Below are positions 1 to 11,500 of a DNA stretch of 64,000 bases, in pieces. The notes beneath the pieces were generated by a model that was not told the DNA's origin, did no database searches, and saw only the letters and a list, made by a program, of their open reading frames with translations. Source of the stretch: Dicaeum eximium (lineage: Eukaryota > Chordata > Aves > Passeriformes > Dicaeidae); contig VWZP01006139.1 in NCBI GenBank assembly GCA_013396995.1, forward strand, positions 62,001 to 126,000. Direction: 5' to 3'. Each line of letters begins with the position of its first letter. Position 1 is the stretch's first letter. Position numbers and translations under genes: made by a program.

Positions 1-214
1 TGATCTATTTTTTTTTTTAATGCTGATTTGCAAGGTGAGTAGCCCAACCAGATATATCAATCCAATATCAGTATATACTATGTAAACCAATCTGTGATAT
101 AAATCAATAATGGGACAGGGGCTGATTTTGATGGCAGATAGCCTACTCAAGCCCCAGGCAGCACATCTACAGGACCACAGCTCCCTCCCATGTCCCTCCC
201 CAGCTGTTTTCCTC

Positions 215-520
215 TGCCTGCTCTTCCCTCACACCTGTAGTAGAGAATTCTCTGGCTCAAGTGGCAGAGACTTGTGCCTTAGGTCCTAAGTGCAGGGCCT
301 AATCCTGACTATGGCGTATTGGGGTAGGAGTATTGTGTTTTTGTGGAGGAAAAGGCAAAGAACAGACATTGCTATGGATAATGTGGACAGAAAGTCTGCT
401 AGAGAGGGCACTTGGGGTCAAATATCTGGTGTATACTATCATATTCTTTTATTGCCTTTCCTGTATATAAATAAAGGAAATTAATTCAACATACAGACTT
501 AGTGTCTTATTGCAGTACTC
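215..520 (+). other. Possible LTR-type or transcript 3'-end sequence
   Basis: A plus-strand stretch with CTGTATATAAATAAAGG (AATAAA at 470-475), followed by a T/G-rich run (TAGTGTCTTATTGCAG) around 500-515. This arrangement of TATA-like sequence, polyadenylation signal and GT-rich tail fits either a solo LTR of an endogenous retrovirus or the 3' end of a plus-strand transcript. I recognise no coding remnant and could not confirm terminal TG...CA ends, so the assignment is weak. Confidence 0.3.
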
Positions 521-1227
521 ATAGATACTGGGCTGATGGGTCAAAAAAGAGATGGGAAAGCTGAGGCATCCATCCTCAAGGACATGACAGTCCTGCAGAG
601 TGGTGGCTTGGAAGAGGAAATCAGGCAGAGGTGGAATGGGAACCTCAGTGCAGAGCTGTGTGCCCTCCAGAAGAAGATCACAATACTAATAGTGGGGCCT
701 TGTAGATGAGCAGTGGAGTGTGTTTGTTGTTTTTAATACAGGTGCTGAGAGGAAATAAATGAAGACTTGAAGACTCAAAGCTGAAGTGTCACAGAATGTA
801 CAGTGTTTCCTGGTTTTATTACTAGGCTTCTATTTCTTTCCTGTTTGAAGAGGTTGCCAAAAGTTTTCGTGTTGCTGTCGTGCTAGCTCCTTTCTTTATT
901 CTATCACATGAAGGCATTTTCTGTGCTGTTTGCTGTAAGGTGCTTTGGTAGGAGACTGTCTTTAACTTGATAAGATCATAATCTAAGTAATGAAGGCAGA
1001 TAGTCAAACCAACATGGAAAACAGAGAGGCTGTATCATAGCTAAACTCTTTCCTGAGTGTGTCTTATTTTTTCCCCAAGATTTTCTGGGATGAGCAGAGG
1101 CAAATAGCATACAGTTCTCAGCATGGATGGCAGCCTGGAGAGTGTCAGTGGTGTAATGAGGTTGACCAGTTTAGCCCCTCTTAATTTCCTCTAATTATTA
1201 GCACCAGACTTCCCTTTTGGACTTCAA

Positions 1228-1445
1228 TGTCTGATGAGGATATTAAATAGTGTTGGTCCCAGTACAGATCTTTGCTGGTTTGGACACTGAGTCATTGACT
1301 GTAGCTCTTCCAATGTGGCCATCCAGCCAATTCCTTATTCATCTAATGGTCCATCCATCCAACTCCTCAATTAAGAGCTGAGAATGTTATAAGGGACCAT
1401 ATAAAAGGCCTTACAGAAGTCTAGTATAGTATGAGTATGGTGTAT
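1228..1445 (-). mobile_element. CR1 LINE fragment (internal 3' region)
   Basis: The plus strand reads as the reverse complement of avian CR1, including GAGGATATTAAATAGTGTTG, CCAGTACAGATC, TGGCCATCCAGCCAATTCCT and AAAAGGCCTTACAGAAGTCT. This is the part of CR1 ORF2 before the 3' UTR, diverged and without the terminal repeat. The element is oriented on the minus strand. Confidence 0.7.
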
Positions 1446-2160
1446 TACTATCTATGCTACACCAATGACAGTATATGCTATATTGATACTAGTGTTAGTA
1501 ATGCCAGTCATTTTTGCATGTGGCATATTGATAAAGTGTATGCTATGAGATAATATGGCTTGTTTTGTCTGGCACACATGCCTCTGGTCAAGGAGAGCCC
1601 AGAGGGGAGTCCTCAGCTCTTGGTTTGGGATTCCACATGGGCTGCAGATGTGAGATGATGCTACTCTTGTCTAAAAGAGGTTACAGGAACTGTGCGTAGG
1701 GAGGTGTCTTTTCCCAGTTGGCTTTTTCCTTTTTTTAAAAAAACAGAAAGTCTTAAAGGGAAGGTTGAACTTTTAACTCTGAAGAAAAAGATTTGTCCTT
1801 CTGCTGAGGTTCTCTGGGTGATTTGGTGTCCTGAGCTGAGGCTCACAAGTGCTGAGATGCTGATGGGTGAGGAAGGCAGCATCTGTCCTCACACTGTGTG
1901 CAGCAGAGCAGATGTAAGTATGAAATTCTATTTAGCAGCTTGAAAAGACATGGCTTGGCTTCTGGTATCAGGAAAAGCCCTGGCTACATCCTAAACACCC
2001 TCATTACCCATACAGGACACATGAAACTGTAGGAGACACTTGGCAACATGCTGAGAAGATACTCTGAAAGCTTTAAAGGTGCTACACAATCAAACTTGAT
2101 CTGCTTATTAATTTTCCCTGCTCTGACTCCATGCTGGGAATCACCAGGGAGAGATGTGTT

Positions 2161-2257
2161 TTTATTATCATTCTTTTATTTTCCTGTTGCTTTTCTGTTG
2201 CATATACAGTACTTAAAAATGAGATCACCTTCACGTCAGGCATGTACCATGTTTATT
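2161..2257 (-). terminator. GAB2: Cluster of AATAAA polyadenylation signals (GAB2 3' end)
   Basis: Three minus-strand AATAAA hexamers lie within 97 bp, at 2257-2252, 2180-2175 and 2166-2161. The first is followed on the minus strand by a G/T-containing stretch (CATGGTACATGCCTGACGTG), as expected downstream of a cleavage site. This is the best candidate for the distal end of the GAB2 transcript. Cleavage position is inferred, not seen. Confidence 0.5.
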
Positions 2258-3130
2258 AACAGCAAAAAAAGTATTATCTAGGCTTCACTCAAGACCGATT
2301 TACAGGATAAATAATTGTTTCAAATTACTTTTAAAAAAACCAAACAAACAACAACCCCCCAAAGAATAAATTAATAACTTAAGTGATTAGCTGTCCACAG
2401 TGATTTGAAAACTTAATAACCATTCAAACAGTGACACCACAAGAAGACACATACTGTACAGTTTGCCACAGATTACTCTTGTCCTTCCTTCTACAAATGG
2501 AAATCAAAAAAGTAAAAATACTCCTCTTTAAGAACAGTCATAGGCTTTGAAACACACAAAACATCCCTGCGAATCGGCTGCTGATGCAACAGCTTCACAG
2601 CCAGGGCTCCAACCCCTCCTCGCAGCAGGTTAAGAAACAAATGGAGAAAACTACCCTAATTTGACTGGGCCTGTTCCCACACAATGATGCCCAAAGTCAG
2701 GGGGGACATGCTGACTTTGCCAAGGGCTGGGTTGAGTGGGATATAACTACTCTAAAGGTTTGGTCCTAACTCTATGGGATTCATCGACAGGCTCCCCGTG
2801 GAGCCCAGGGTCCTGCTCCCTTCCCCTCTCTTCAACGTGGTTCCACCACCACGTCCATACTGCCCTCAAAAAAACCACAGCATTTCCAGGGTCAACATGG
2901 CAGCAGAACGCTGAAAACTGTGCAAATGGCATTTTCCCCACCCCCCCACCACTCAGAAGAAAATCCTGCCAAGTTTTTTTTCACCTTGGTAGTTAAGGAT
3001 GAAGGGGTTTTTAATGAGTTTTGCAGAGTGGGATGTGTCAGTGCTGTGTATAAGGCCGGGCATGACAACAGGGTAGCACCACATGCTGCCCAGCCATTGC
3101 CTGGAGACTCAAAACAGCTTTTGCATTATT

Positions 3131-3205
3131 AGATGTCAATTAATTACACCTCATGACACATCTGTGAGGTGGGGAATAAGTACTTCATTTTACAAGCCGG
3201 AGAAA
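3131..3205 (+). mobile_element. MIR-like ancient SINE remnant in the 3' UTR
   Basis: The segment matches the conserved MIR 3' half in order: AATTACACCTCATGACA, CTGTGAGGTGGGGAATAAGT and CATTTTACAAGCCGGAGAAA, corresponding to the consensus blocks 'TCACAACAACCCTGTGAGGTA' in part and 'CCCATTTTACAGATGAGGAA'. It is highly diverged, as expected of a pre-avian SINE. It lies inside the probable GAB2 3' UTR. Confidence 0.5.
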
Positions 3206-4631
3206 AAGCAGGATACAGAGTTCACATGAACCCTTTTGTCCCACATGAGGATACAGTGTGGTGTCACCCAGAGAATGACAATAAAAATGATGGTTTCTTA
3301 TCTCCTGGTCTTGGGGCAAACTTCTCCCATATGGTCAACCCACTGGCCTACAAATGAACCCATTATATGTTAGCAATGGGCTACATCAAAAATGAAGCGC
3401 CTGCTGATTGGGAGCAAGTCTGTTGAGAAGCTTTTTTAGCTGAAGAGATGGAGCCTTGTGGCCCAGCTTCTGTTTCAGGTATTACTGGCTGGTGGTAAAA
3501 CTTGAACACCACGTGCCAGGACCAGCTGGCCGTGGGCTGGAAGGGGACAGCTGTATTGTGACACCTTGCTACATATCAACTTTTCTCACTAAATCAGCAA
3601 CCTGATCAACAGTACAAAACTAGGAGTTGTGAACAAGGAGATAAAATTGTGACTACAATGAGACACCCAGGACAGGCTGATAGAGGGATGAACTGCTCCA
3701 GGCCAAGGAGGAATCATGATCAAAAAGTGCACATCTTGACCTGCAAGAGCCTCCTTAACAGCTGCAAGACCATTGTGTACATGTGGGAAGGTTGGTCAGA
3801 GAAGAGAGGCACTCAGACCCATCAGAGGCCCTAAACTGGCTTATTGGCCTTTGTGATTTGATGCTGGACTGGTCCCTCTGATTTTTTTGATGGCTCTTTG
3901 ATGGCCATGTGTGTTCTCTCGCTGGTGCCAGGGTTAGGCTTTGCTCTTCCCCCTTCCTGTAGAACTAGGGCTTCTCCATAATCACAGCTCTGCTGCATCC
4001 ACCTCATCTAGACAGCATCCCTCCAGTGGGACACACTGTGGGTGTCAGCTTTTACATGGAATGGAACTTTTACATCACCAGATGGGAAAACACCAACACA
4101 CTGCAAGCACAATTTGATAAAATCATCCTTTTACTTGCCTCCTAGACCAGAAAGATCAGACAGCACCTGGGAACTATTTTAACATCTTCCATAAGACCTG
4201 GACATGGCTATACCCCCCTCCCACCCAAGGAGCCAAGATCATTGGATAGCCAAACCAAGCCAACTCTTGCTGGTATGCCAGGGTGTGGAGGTGGCATGGG
4301 TTTGCTGAGAGGTCTGGATCTAGCCTAACAAATTTACAGGTTCAAGCTGTCTCCCAGTTGCTAGAACTGCCTGTCCATGTCCTGGATGACTTGTTCTGGC
4401 CCAGCCAGCCCTCTCCCAGGTGCAAGGGATGGCCCAGTGTGGATTAGGTTGAGCTGTGTGCCTTGCCACTTGGCTTCATGGCCAGAGAAGCGGCCCTGTC
4501 CCTGTTTTGGATGTTACAGGGCTCTAAACAACCCCTTGGGCCCCTTTTCTCACAAGGAGGAGTCTCCACTCAACCCCAGCAGCACAGGGTCTCAGTGTGG
4601 AAGAGATGCTCCAAGCAGGGTTAGTTAGGGG

Positions 4632-4716
4632 GTTGACCTAGACTGGTCTTGAAAAGCTCCAAGGACGAAGATGGCACCTCACGGGACTACCCTGTGAAAC
4701 CATGGCACTGCTGCCC
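4632..4716 (-). mobile_element. Possible short CR1 fragment in the 3' UTR
   Basis: GGTCTTGAAAAGCTCCAAGG and following ACGAAGATGGCACCTCACGG resemble the reverse complement of the CR1 segment that precedes the 3' UTR (AACACCTCCAAGGATGGAGA type). Similarity is partial and the fragment short. Confidence 0.35.
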
Positions 4717-6927
4717 CATCAACAGCTCACAGGAGCCCACCAGCATGTCCTGGTCCCCACACATTTCCTGTAGGGTTTCTCCTGCCCAACTCAGAGCTGG
4801 GTGAATGGATGAAGCATTCCTGAATACCAGAGCACAGGCATCACGCAGGATGACCCCCTTCAGAGTGAAGTGCCCAAGAGTGCTGGAAGCTCACATCCCA
4901 GCAGTGCATGGCTCTTACTGAGCATTCCACAACCCACAAATCCCTGCATATCTGACTCAAGACTCAGGCCAAAGGAGCACATGGTGAGGACCAAGACCCA
5001 AACCTTACTGGCAAACTCCCCTGCCTTCTGCCTTCTCTCATCCCAAACTCATGTTCTCTCATACCTCACCCTTGCCAGTGGCTGGTGGCCCAGAGTTCAA
5101 ATCCATCCCAGTTAGCTCCCAGACAAGCCAAGCCTTCCCTACCTTTTGGTTCTGATTCTGCATTTGGCCCTATCTTCCAGACTCTCAACTTCGCTCTGGC
5201 ACAGTCTGTGCTCACACATTATTTTCTTTTGCCAACTTGAGACTAAGCCTAAGCCTGACATTCATTTAGAGCTGGAAATGTATTTCCCACTGAACACTCA
5301 AATGCCAGTTCAGAGCAAAGCAGCTCTGAGGCAGCTCCAGACAGAGGAATGATGAGCAGCATTTGCATACTCACAGCAAGGGATACAAACTTTTGGAGAC
5401 TTTTGCCTTTAAAACCACCTGTTTAGTCATTTTCAAGCTTGGGGAAAGCTTTGAGCCGTGGACTCGGTGCTTCATAAAACGAAATATTGAGGTCATGATG
5501 CTTGTCCCACAGACAGCCCTTCTCCATGAGCACACACACATGCAAGCACATCCCTTTTCTAAATCGAACCATAGAGCTGTAAAGCAGGCTCTGACATGAA
5601 GGCTAAAGCCAGTTTAATTTCAATTAAAATGAATAATTTGCACTGTTCTCAGTTTCCTTAAATACCTATTTCTAACAAAGGAGCCTGTCATACTTGAGAA
5701 TCCAAGTATAAAGTGGATGTGATAAACTCAATGCCTTCAGGACAAAGTTCTTGGCAGTCCATGTAATTAAAGCAGCTGCTTTTCAATATGGTTTAAGACT
5801 AAATACTGCACAAACATTAATCACCAGGGACTGCTGTAATGAGCTTGGCAATCGTCATGGGTGACTATTTCCACTGAAGCCATTGATTACTTAATGCTTT
5901 CAGGAGGGGTTGATACAGTCATGTCTCTATGGCACACAGTCTGTGGGCTTCTGCTTAGTTTGGTGGTGCTTTTTGCTTGGTGCTTTGCAGGGGAAAAGAG
6001 AGAGGACTTTATCTGTTCCAGTGAAAACATAGACTTCACTGCAAAGCAGAGAGGAACCAGCAACCAGCAGTTGTTAAGTAGCTGCTTTTGGCCTATGTTG
6101 GTTCTTGGTCTGCCAAATGCAGTTACTAGGGATGCTCATGAGAGCAAATTATCAAAACACAGTGTCTGAGCCTGGGAAAAGAGCTATCCCATGCCAATGG
6201 GTGCCCTATGAACAAAGACGTTGCTGAAACATGGAGAAAAAGGACTAATTTCTCCAGCACCACAAAAGGCTTTTCCAGTCTTATTAATGCCTTGGATTAA
6301 ACGTGGGAGTGGGCACTGGATGCACCCAGTCCCAGTGCAGAAGCACAGGGCACTCACTCACCAGGGAAGTGTGCAAGTCCCCAGCAGGGGGAAATGGCCC
6401 TTGCAGGCTGTAACACACCCCCTGACCTTCAGAAACCATCTGCCTGTTCTAAATCTTGCCCTCTGGCACTTTGGGTTTTTTTCCCTTCTAGTAATTATTA
6501 TTTTTAGCATAAACATTAGGATATTTGCTTCATTGTTTCTATAAAAGTCCAACACTTCAATGTCTTCACAGGGTTGTCAGAGCTTTTCCATTAACATCCT
6601 TCCCTTTCATGGCATGTGAGAAGAAAATACAGAATGGTGTTGAAAGTTCAAGACTTACTTTACCAGCACACAGCCCTTAAGGGACTGGTATCCTATCCCC
6701 AAGTGGGTCACGTCTGGCCCCTTCCAAGCTCAGACCAAGCTTAAGCAAATGTGTTAATGCTTTAGCATTAATAATCAATACAACTTGGTGGTGTTGGTGG
6801 AACACAGAGCCCAGGGCACTGGGAGGGGTTCAGCTTGCAGAAAGAATAGCTCCAGCTCTTTAATAAATATTATTACCTAATCTTTCTAATGTCTCCTTCA
6901 TTTGGCTCTTGGTTTGCGGTCAGCCTG

Positions 6928-6933
6928 TTTATT
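6928..6933 (-). terminator. Possible proximal polyadenylation signal
   Basis: A single AATAAA hexamer on the minus strand (ACGAATAAACAGG), about 1.5 kb past the GAB2 stop. It could support a shorter 3' UTR isoform. Only the hexamer is visible. Confidence 0.25.
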
Positions 6934-8302
6934 CGTGTCAGCGCTTGCTGTCTGGCAATCAGGCTGCTCCATGGCAATCATTAGCTCTTCCTGTTTTCAT
7001 GAGATCATAAATTATTATCTCTGCATTAAGCTGTCTCGTCCTTCTCTTCTCTCTGTGCTCAGCAGCTGCCTGGCAAGTGATCCTAAAGCCTGGATGTGTT
7101 AAGGATGCTGGCAAGGGACAACAGCAGACTCCTACCCACAATTAGAGCTTAGGGTCGTTAATGTCAGCAAGCCCCACTTTTGTGTTGAAGAAACATTGCT
7201 GAAGATGAGGGGAAAACAGTTCAGGCTTTTGCACCCTCCACAAACTAGCCACAATGCTACCTTAAAGCTCATCCTGAAATGCCCTGCCCTGACTCTCCTG
7301 ACCATCCTCTTCCCAAGCCTATGACCTCACCATCAACCAACATTTCAATTACTCTTCTTCTTTCTTCCAAGAAACATTCCACACAACCTCCTCACCCAGG
7401 ACCAACCTCTGCAGTACTGCCTTCTCCCAGTCCTCACAGCAGCCTTCCACTCCCTTCTTGTCACTCATCCTTATGCCAGTCCACATACACAGGGTCTCCA
7501 GAACCTCCCCAACCCCCTCAGACTCAACCACAGAGCTTCTCACAGTGGCCACGATGTAGGACTCTCCCTCCAAGGGCTTCTTTTGGTGCCACAAAAGGCA
7601 AATTTTGAAGGGTTAGATTCACAGGAATTGGTTTCAGACAGGCAATGCATCAGTGCTTAAATTCTACCTTCCAAAGCCAATCTCTCCAGCCCTGACTTTG
7701 AGAGATGATGGAGAATTTAAACAGAAGACACCCCAAGAAACTCATGTGAGCATGTGCTGGCATGTATGTGTGTGTATGATGGGGCAAGTCCTGGGCTCCT
7801 AAGTCAGCTCAGTGGGTTGGTGTGGATGGTGTGTCAAGCTCCTGAAGGTTAACAACTCCAACCAAAACTCTGGGGGTTGTCCAGCCAGGAGCAGAACAGC
7901 CCTCAGAGGTTTTGAGCATATTATTTACAAGAGACAGGACAACACAAGTGATTTCAAAAGCAATGGTGCTCAGTTTTGGGACTAGGAGGAGGCAGAGAAG
8001 AGGACAACCATAAGGAGTGGAGAATCAGCCTGGGGAATGATATCCTATGGGAGATGCTGCAAACCTGCATGGTGTGGTTTAGGGTACGATATGGAAGAAG
8101 ACGGGAAGAGATGATGCAGTGTTAGCACATACAAGGTGGCTTTAATAGCTGTGAGGAAAAGATGTGTAGGGTGAAACCTGGTATTGCTAAGTCAAAATTC
8201 CTGGACAGTGCATCCAGCAGCTAAAGCACAAACCTAGCCACCAAACATAGTTGGTCTTTATCACTGGCAAACAGTATCTGCCAAGTCTTCCCCTGAAATT
8301 AA

Positions 8303-8334
8303 GTTTTGTTTTGTTTTAAGAGAAAAAAAAAAAC
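8303..8334. repeat. TTTTG repeat and A-rich run at start of the 3' UTR
   Basis: On the plus strand, GTTTTGTTTTGTTTTAAGAG followed by an 11-base A run. It is transcribed as a long U tract followed by CAAAA repeats about 110 bases after the GAB2 stop. Confidence 0.6.
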
Positions 8335-8438
8335 AATGACACTCCCTCCCCTCCACAGACAAGTCTTAGAAATCCAGCCCAAGTGGATCTGGGGAAAACC
8401 ACCAGGACATTTGCCTGCTTTGCTGCCTGCCGGAGGCA

Positions 8439-8582
8439 CTACTGCTTGGTGCCCTTGGCAGGCTCCGAGGACTGCCGCACGTCAGTCCACTCCTGCATGG
8501 TGCTCTGCAGCGCCTGCGTCTTCTCCTTGTCCACTTGCACGTAATCAACCTTCTCATCTGAGGCGACCGACGAGGTGGAGGG
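8439..8582 (-). CDS. GAB2: GAB2 exon 10, C-terminus with second SHP2 site and stop
   Basis: The coding part is 144 bp: 47 codons and a TAG stop at 8441-8439. The acceptor is CTCCCCACAG|CCCTCC. It encodes [20 protein letters not shown] then [20 protein letters not shown] and PAKGTKQ. DYVQV (Tyr648) matches human Tyr643, the second half of the SHP2 docking pair. The C-terminus is nearly identical to human GAB2 (which ends PSKGAKL) and distinct from GAB1. The opposite strand also has a long open frame here, which is a shadow. Confidence 0.96.
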   Translation of the reverse strand, partial: PSTSSVASDEKVDYVQVDKEKTQALQSTMQEWTDVRQSSEPAKGTKQ

Positions 8583-11500
8583 CTGTGGGGAGGAGAAACA
8601 GGCACCGTCCGGTCACTCAGCAGCTCCCTGCTCTTCCCCCTCGCTCCTTTCTGCAGCAGCACAGCCCCAAGTCCACCAGCACTATTCCTGCTTTCCTGCA
8701 GACTCCACAGCTCATCACCCTCCCTCTGACCTCCCAAAAACACTCGGATGAAGGATTTCCATCTGCTCTGCTTCTTGCTGGCATGAGACTGCAGTGCAAT
8801 GGGAGGGTGGAAACAGCATGTGGGTCTCTACTTTCTCACAAACTTTGGGGCATGGATGTTTGGTTGTAATTGTGTTCTCTAACGGCTGACTTTTTCAGTT
8901 CAGCCTTGCATCTTGCTCATTTTCCTGTAAAGAACTCCAGAACTCTTAGGGATACCCATAAAAATACCAGCTCTATGCCTTTTAGCTGTGCTGACTCTAC
9001 CCACCTATGGCACTATCTCATTTTCATCCCCAAAACAATAGATACGTTTGCAGGGTCACCCAAGAGATGTGTTGAGAACAAGGAGATACTTTTTACCATA
9101 GCTTCTGGAGTCCTGGAGTTTTTTCTGACTTTACAAGCATTTCAGAGGACCTCCATCTGCTTGTAACTGGGGCTGGATAATGCTTTTTAGTGGTCTAAAA
9201 TCACTTGTCCAGAATGGGATATAATTTAAATGGGTGATACTTGCAGAAGTATTGCTGGGCAGAAAGAAACTATCAAGGGACAACTGTCAAATAATAAAAG
9301 GACTGAACCAGTGGGGTGCTTTGCCTAGGAAACAAGGTGGTGTTTGAGAAAGTGAGGCCAACTCACAAATGGTTGCCACAAAGGTTTATACAACCCTTGT
9401 CCTTCAACTTCAGGTGCAAAATCCAAGTCTGGTCTAGAAGGACCTGTTGTTTTGAATGAGGAAAAAAGCAATTCTGATACTTCTTGGGATACCTCCTGAC
9501 AGCTTTTCAATATATAGTCTCCAGCTGAATTTGTGGTCCCATCAGCATCCCTGAACCCTGCACATCCACGCTTCTGCTTTGCACTTCCAGCAAAGCTCCA
9601 GACATGTAAGAGAGACTGAGTTTGACCTAGAGTAAATATAGCAGTGAGTCATAGAATGGTTTGGGTTGGAAGGGACCTTAAAGATCATCTCATTTCAACC
9701 ATGCCATGGGCAGAAACACCTTCCACTAGACCAAGTTGCTCTAAGACCCATTCAACCTGGCCTTGAAAATTTCCAGGGATGTGGCAACCAAAGCTTCTTT
9801 GGGCTCTCTGTTCAAGTGCCTCAGTACCCTCATAGTAAAGAACATCTTTCTAATATCTATTCTAAACCTGCCCTCTGACAGTTTGAAGCCATTACCCCTT
9901 GCAGTGTCACTGTATGCCCTCGTCAAAAGTCCCTCTCCAGCTCTCTTGTAGCCCCTTTAGGCACTGGAAGATGGTTTAAGGCCTCCTTGGAGCCATTTCT
10001 TCTCCAGGTTGAACAATCCCACCTGTCTCAGCCTGTCTCCATAGTAGAGGTGCTGTTGCCAATGTGCATAGAACCCCTTAAAAATGCATCACTTTTAATC
10101 AGAGGTTTAGTAAATCCCCCGTACCTTCCTGTGTGGCCCTGGTGAGCTTGGCTGGAAGTCCAGGGCCAGGTAATCCACACTCCCCGAACTCTTTTTAGGC
10201 GCTGGGCTGTTGGTACCACTAGGAACAGGAGAAGCAGAAATGGGGTTTTGCTAATGCAGGGAAGAGACAGGAGAGATAATGAGGATTAAAGTGGGAAGGA
10301 AGAAAGAAAAAAGGAAATTAACACAAATCCGGAAATGAAACACGTTGGAGGCACCTTTAAAAGAGCCTGGGTATTTGCTCACCTGCCTCTGGGACAAGGA
10401 TGTGCAAAAACTGCTGGGATACTATAAATGCTGTATACTGTGCTAACAGATATTTAAAGCTCATGCTCTTGATTTCATGTATCAGAGCAGCTCTGCTGCT
10501 TTTGTGCTGATTTTATTCACATGCCTGACAGCAGACGTGGGCTTTAGCATGTCCCAGGAACCACACCTCAGCGAGGCCAGGCCGGCTCTGGGATCTTTGC
10601 TAATCACAACCATGCTGCACAGAGCACAGATTTCCTCTATCCCATTAGTTACATAGCCTCAAAAATATGCTTCAAGTCAGTAGCTTCACCAAGAGAGACA
10701 AAATCCCCTCCCTGTAAGCAGTGCCGCTCCCTGCTGCTGCTCTGATAGACCCTGCTCCCACAGAAACATGATGTCAGCAGCTATTAGGGGGAAAAAAATT
10801 GAAAAAAATCAACTTTAATTAGGAAAATACACCCTGACAGTCCGTATAAATTTTTATCCCCTCTTAATTCCTGGCAAAGTAGGTGATACATGTTTCTGCT
10901 CTCACACACATTTAAATCCCCAATGAGACATGTCATTTTCAGAAGGAAACACCCTGCTTTGTGCATTCAGGGACGCACATAAGGATGTACTCCACACCGT
11001 GCTATCTGAGCACCTCCATGTCATGAGCTAGGAATGCATCTGCAGAGCTGGGGAGAGTGTATGTCGTGCCAGAATCTTCTGTCTTAGCTGTGGGGCCCTT
11101 GCTTACCATTGCCACATAGTTCTCCTCGCTCTCTCCCGAGTCGGTGCTGGTGATGCTCTGGGAGGAGACGGGGCGACAGTACTGCAGAGAGCCGGCGTTG
11201 AAGGCCTGGCTGCAAGAACAAGGGGTGAGGTGTTATTGGTGCAGGTCCTGCTTGTCCTTTGCCAAGGAGGGATGGGAGAGGGCAGCTCCTAATGCCTGCA
11301 GCCATCATCGTGATCCAATCTGGGCATGGTCTCCTAGATTTTTTCTTCCTGGAATTTTTCAGTAACACTTTGCTTGCTATGTACCCGTAACTCTCCTGCT
11401 CTCATCTACACAAATCAGATTCCACTAACTCCTTCATCTCACAGGAAACATTTAATTGTGGAGGATGGAGGGGCAGCCCTGGTGAAGCCTCTCACCTCCA

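Larger units (their letters stand above)
1..2229. other. Downstream flank of GAB2, no coding gene recognised
   Basis: No open frame here resembles a known protein. The stretch holds a possible LTR or plus-strand transcript end (about 200-520), a second plus-strand AATAAA near 753, and a CR1 fragment at 1228-1445. In mammals the neighbour on this side of GAB2 is USP35, transcribed towards GAB2. I cannot show that any of its sequence is present. Confidence 0.5.
2230..8438 (-). other. GAB2: Probable 3' UTR of GAB2
   Basis: After the stop the minus strand holds no plausible further exon. The sequence is AT-rich in blocks, with a T-rich stretch opposite 8303-8334 just after the stop and MIR-like and CR1-like remnants at 3131-3205 and 4632-4716. 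Minus-strand AATAAA hexamers lie at 6933-6928 and then at 2257-2252, 2180-2175 and 2166-2161. The stretch from 2560 to 2257 looks like a terminal UTR on the minus strand (AT-rich, ending TGCTGTTAATAAACATGG). I therefore place the main end near 2230, giving about 6.2 kb. The site at 6928 would give a 1.5-kb UTR. The exact end is an inference. Confidence 0.5.

Noticed and set aside
8306..8869. 187-codon plus-strand open frame over the last exon
   Set aside because: It is the antisense shadow of GAB2 exon 10, whose minus-strand product matches the family almost residue for residue.
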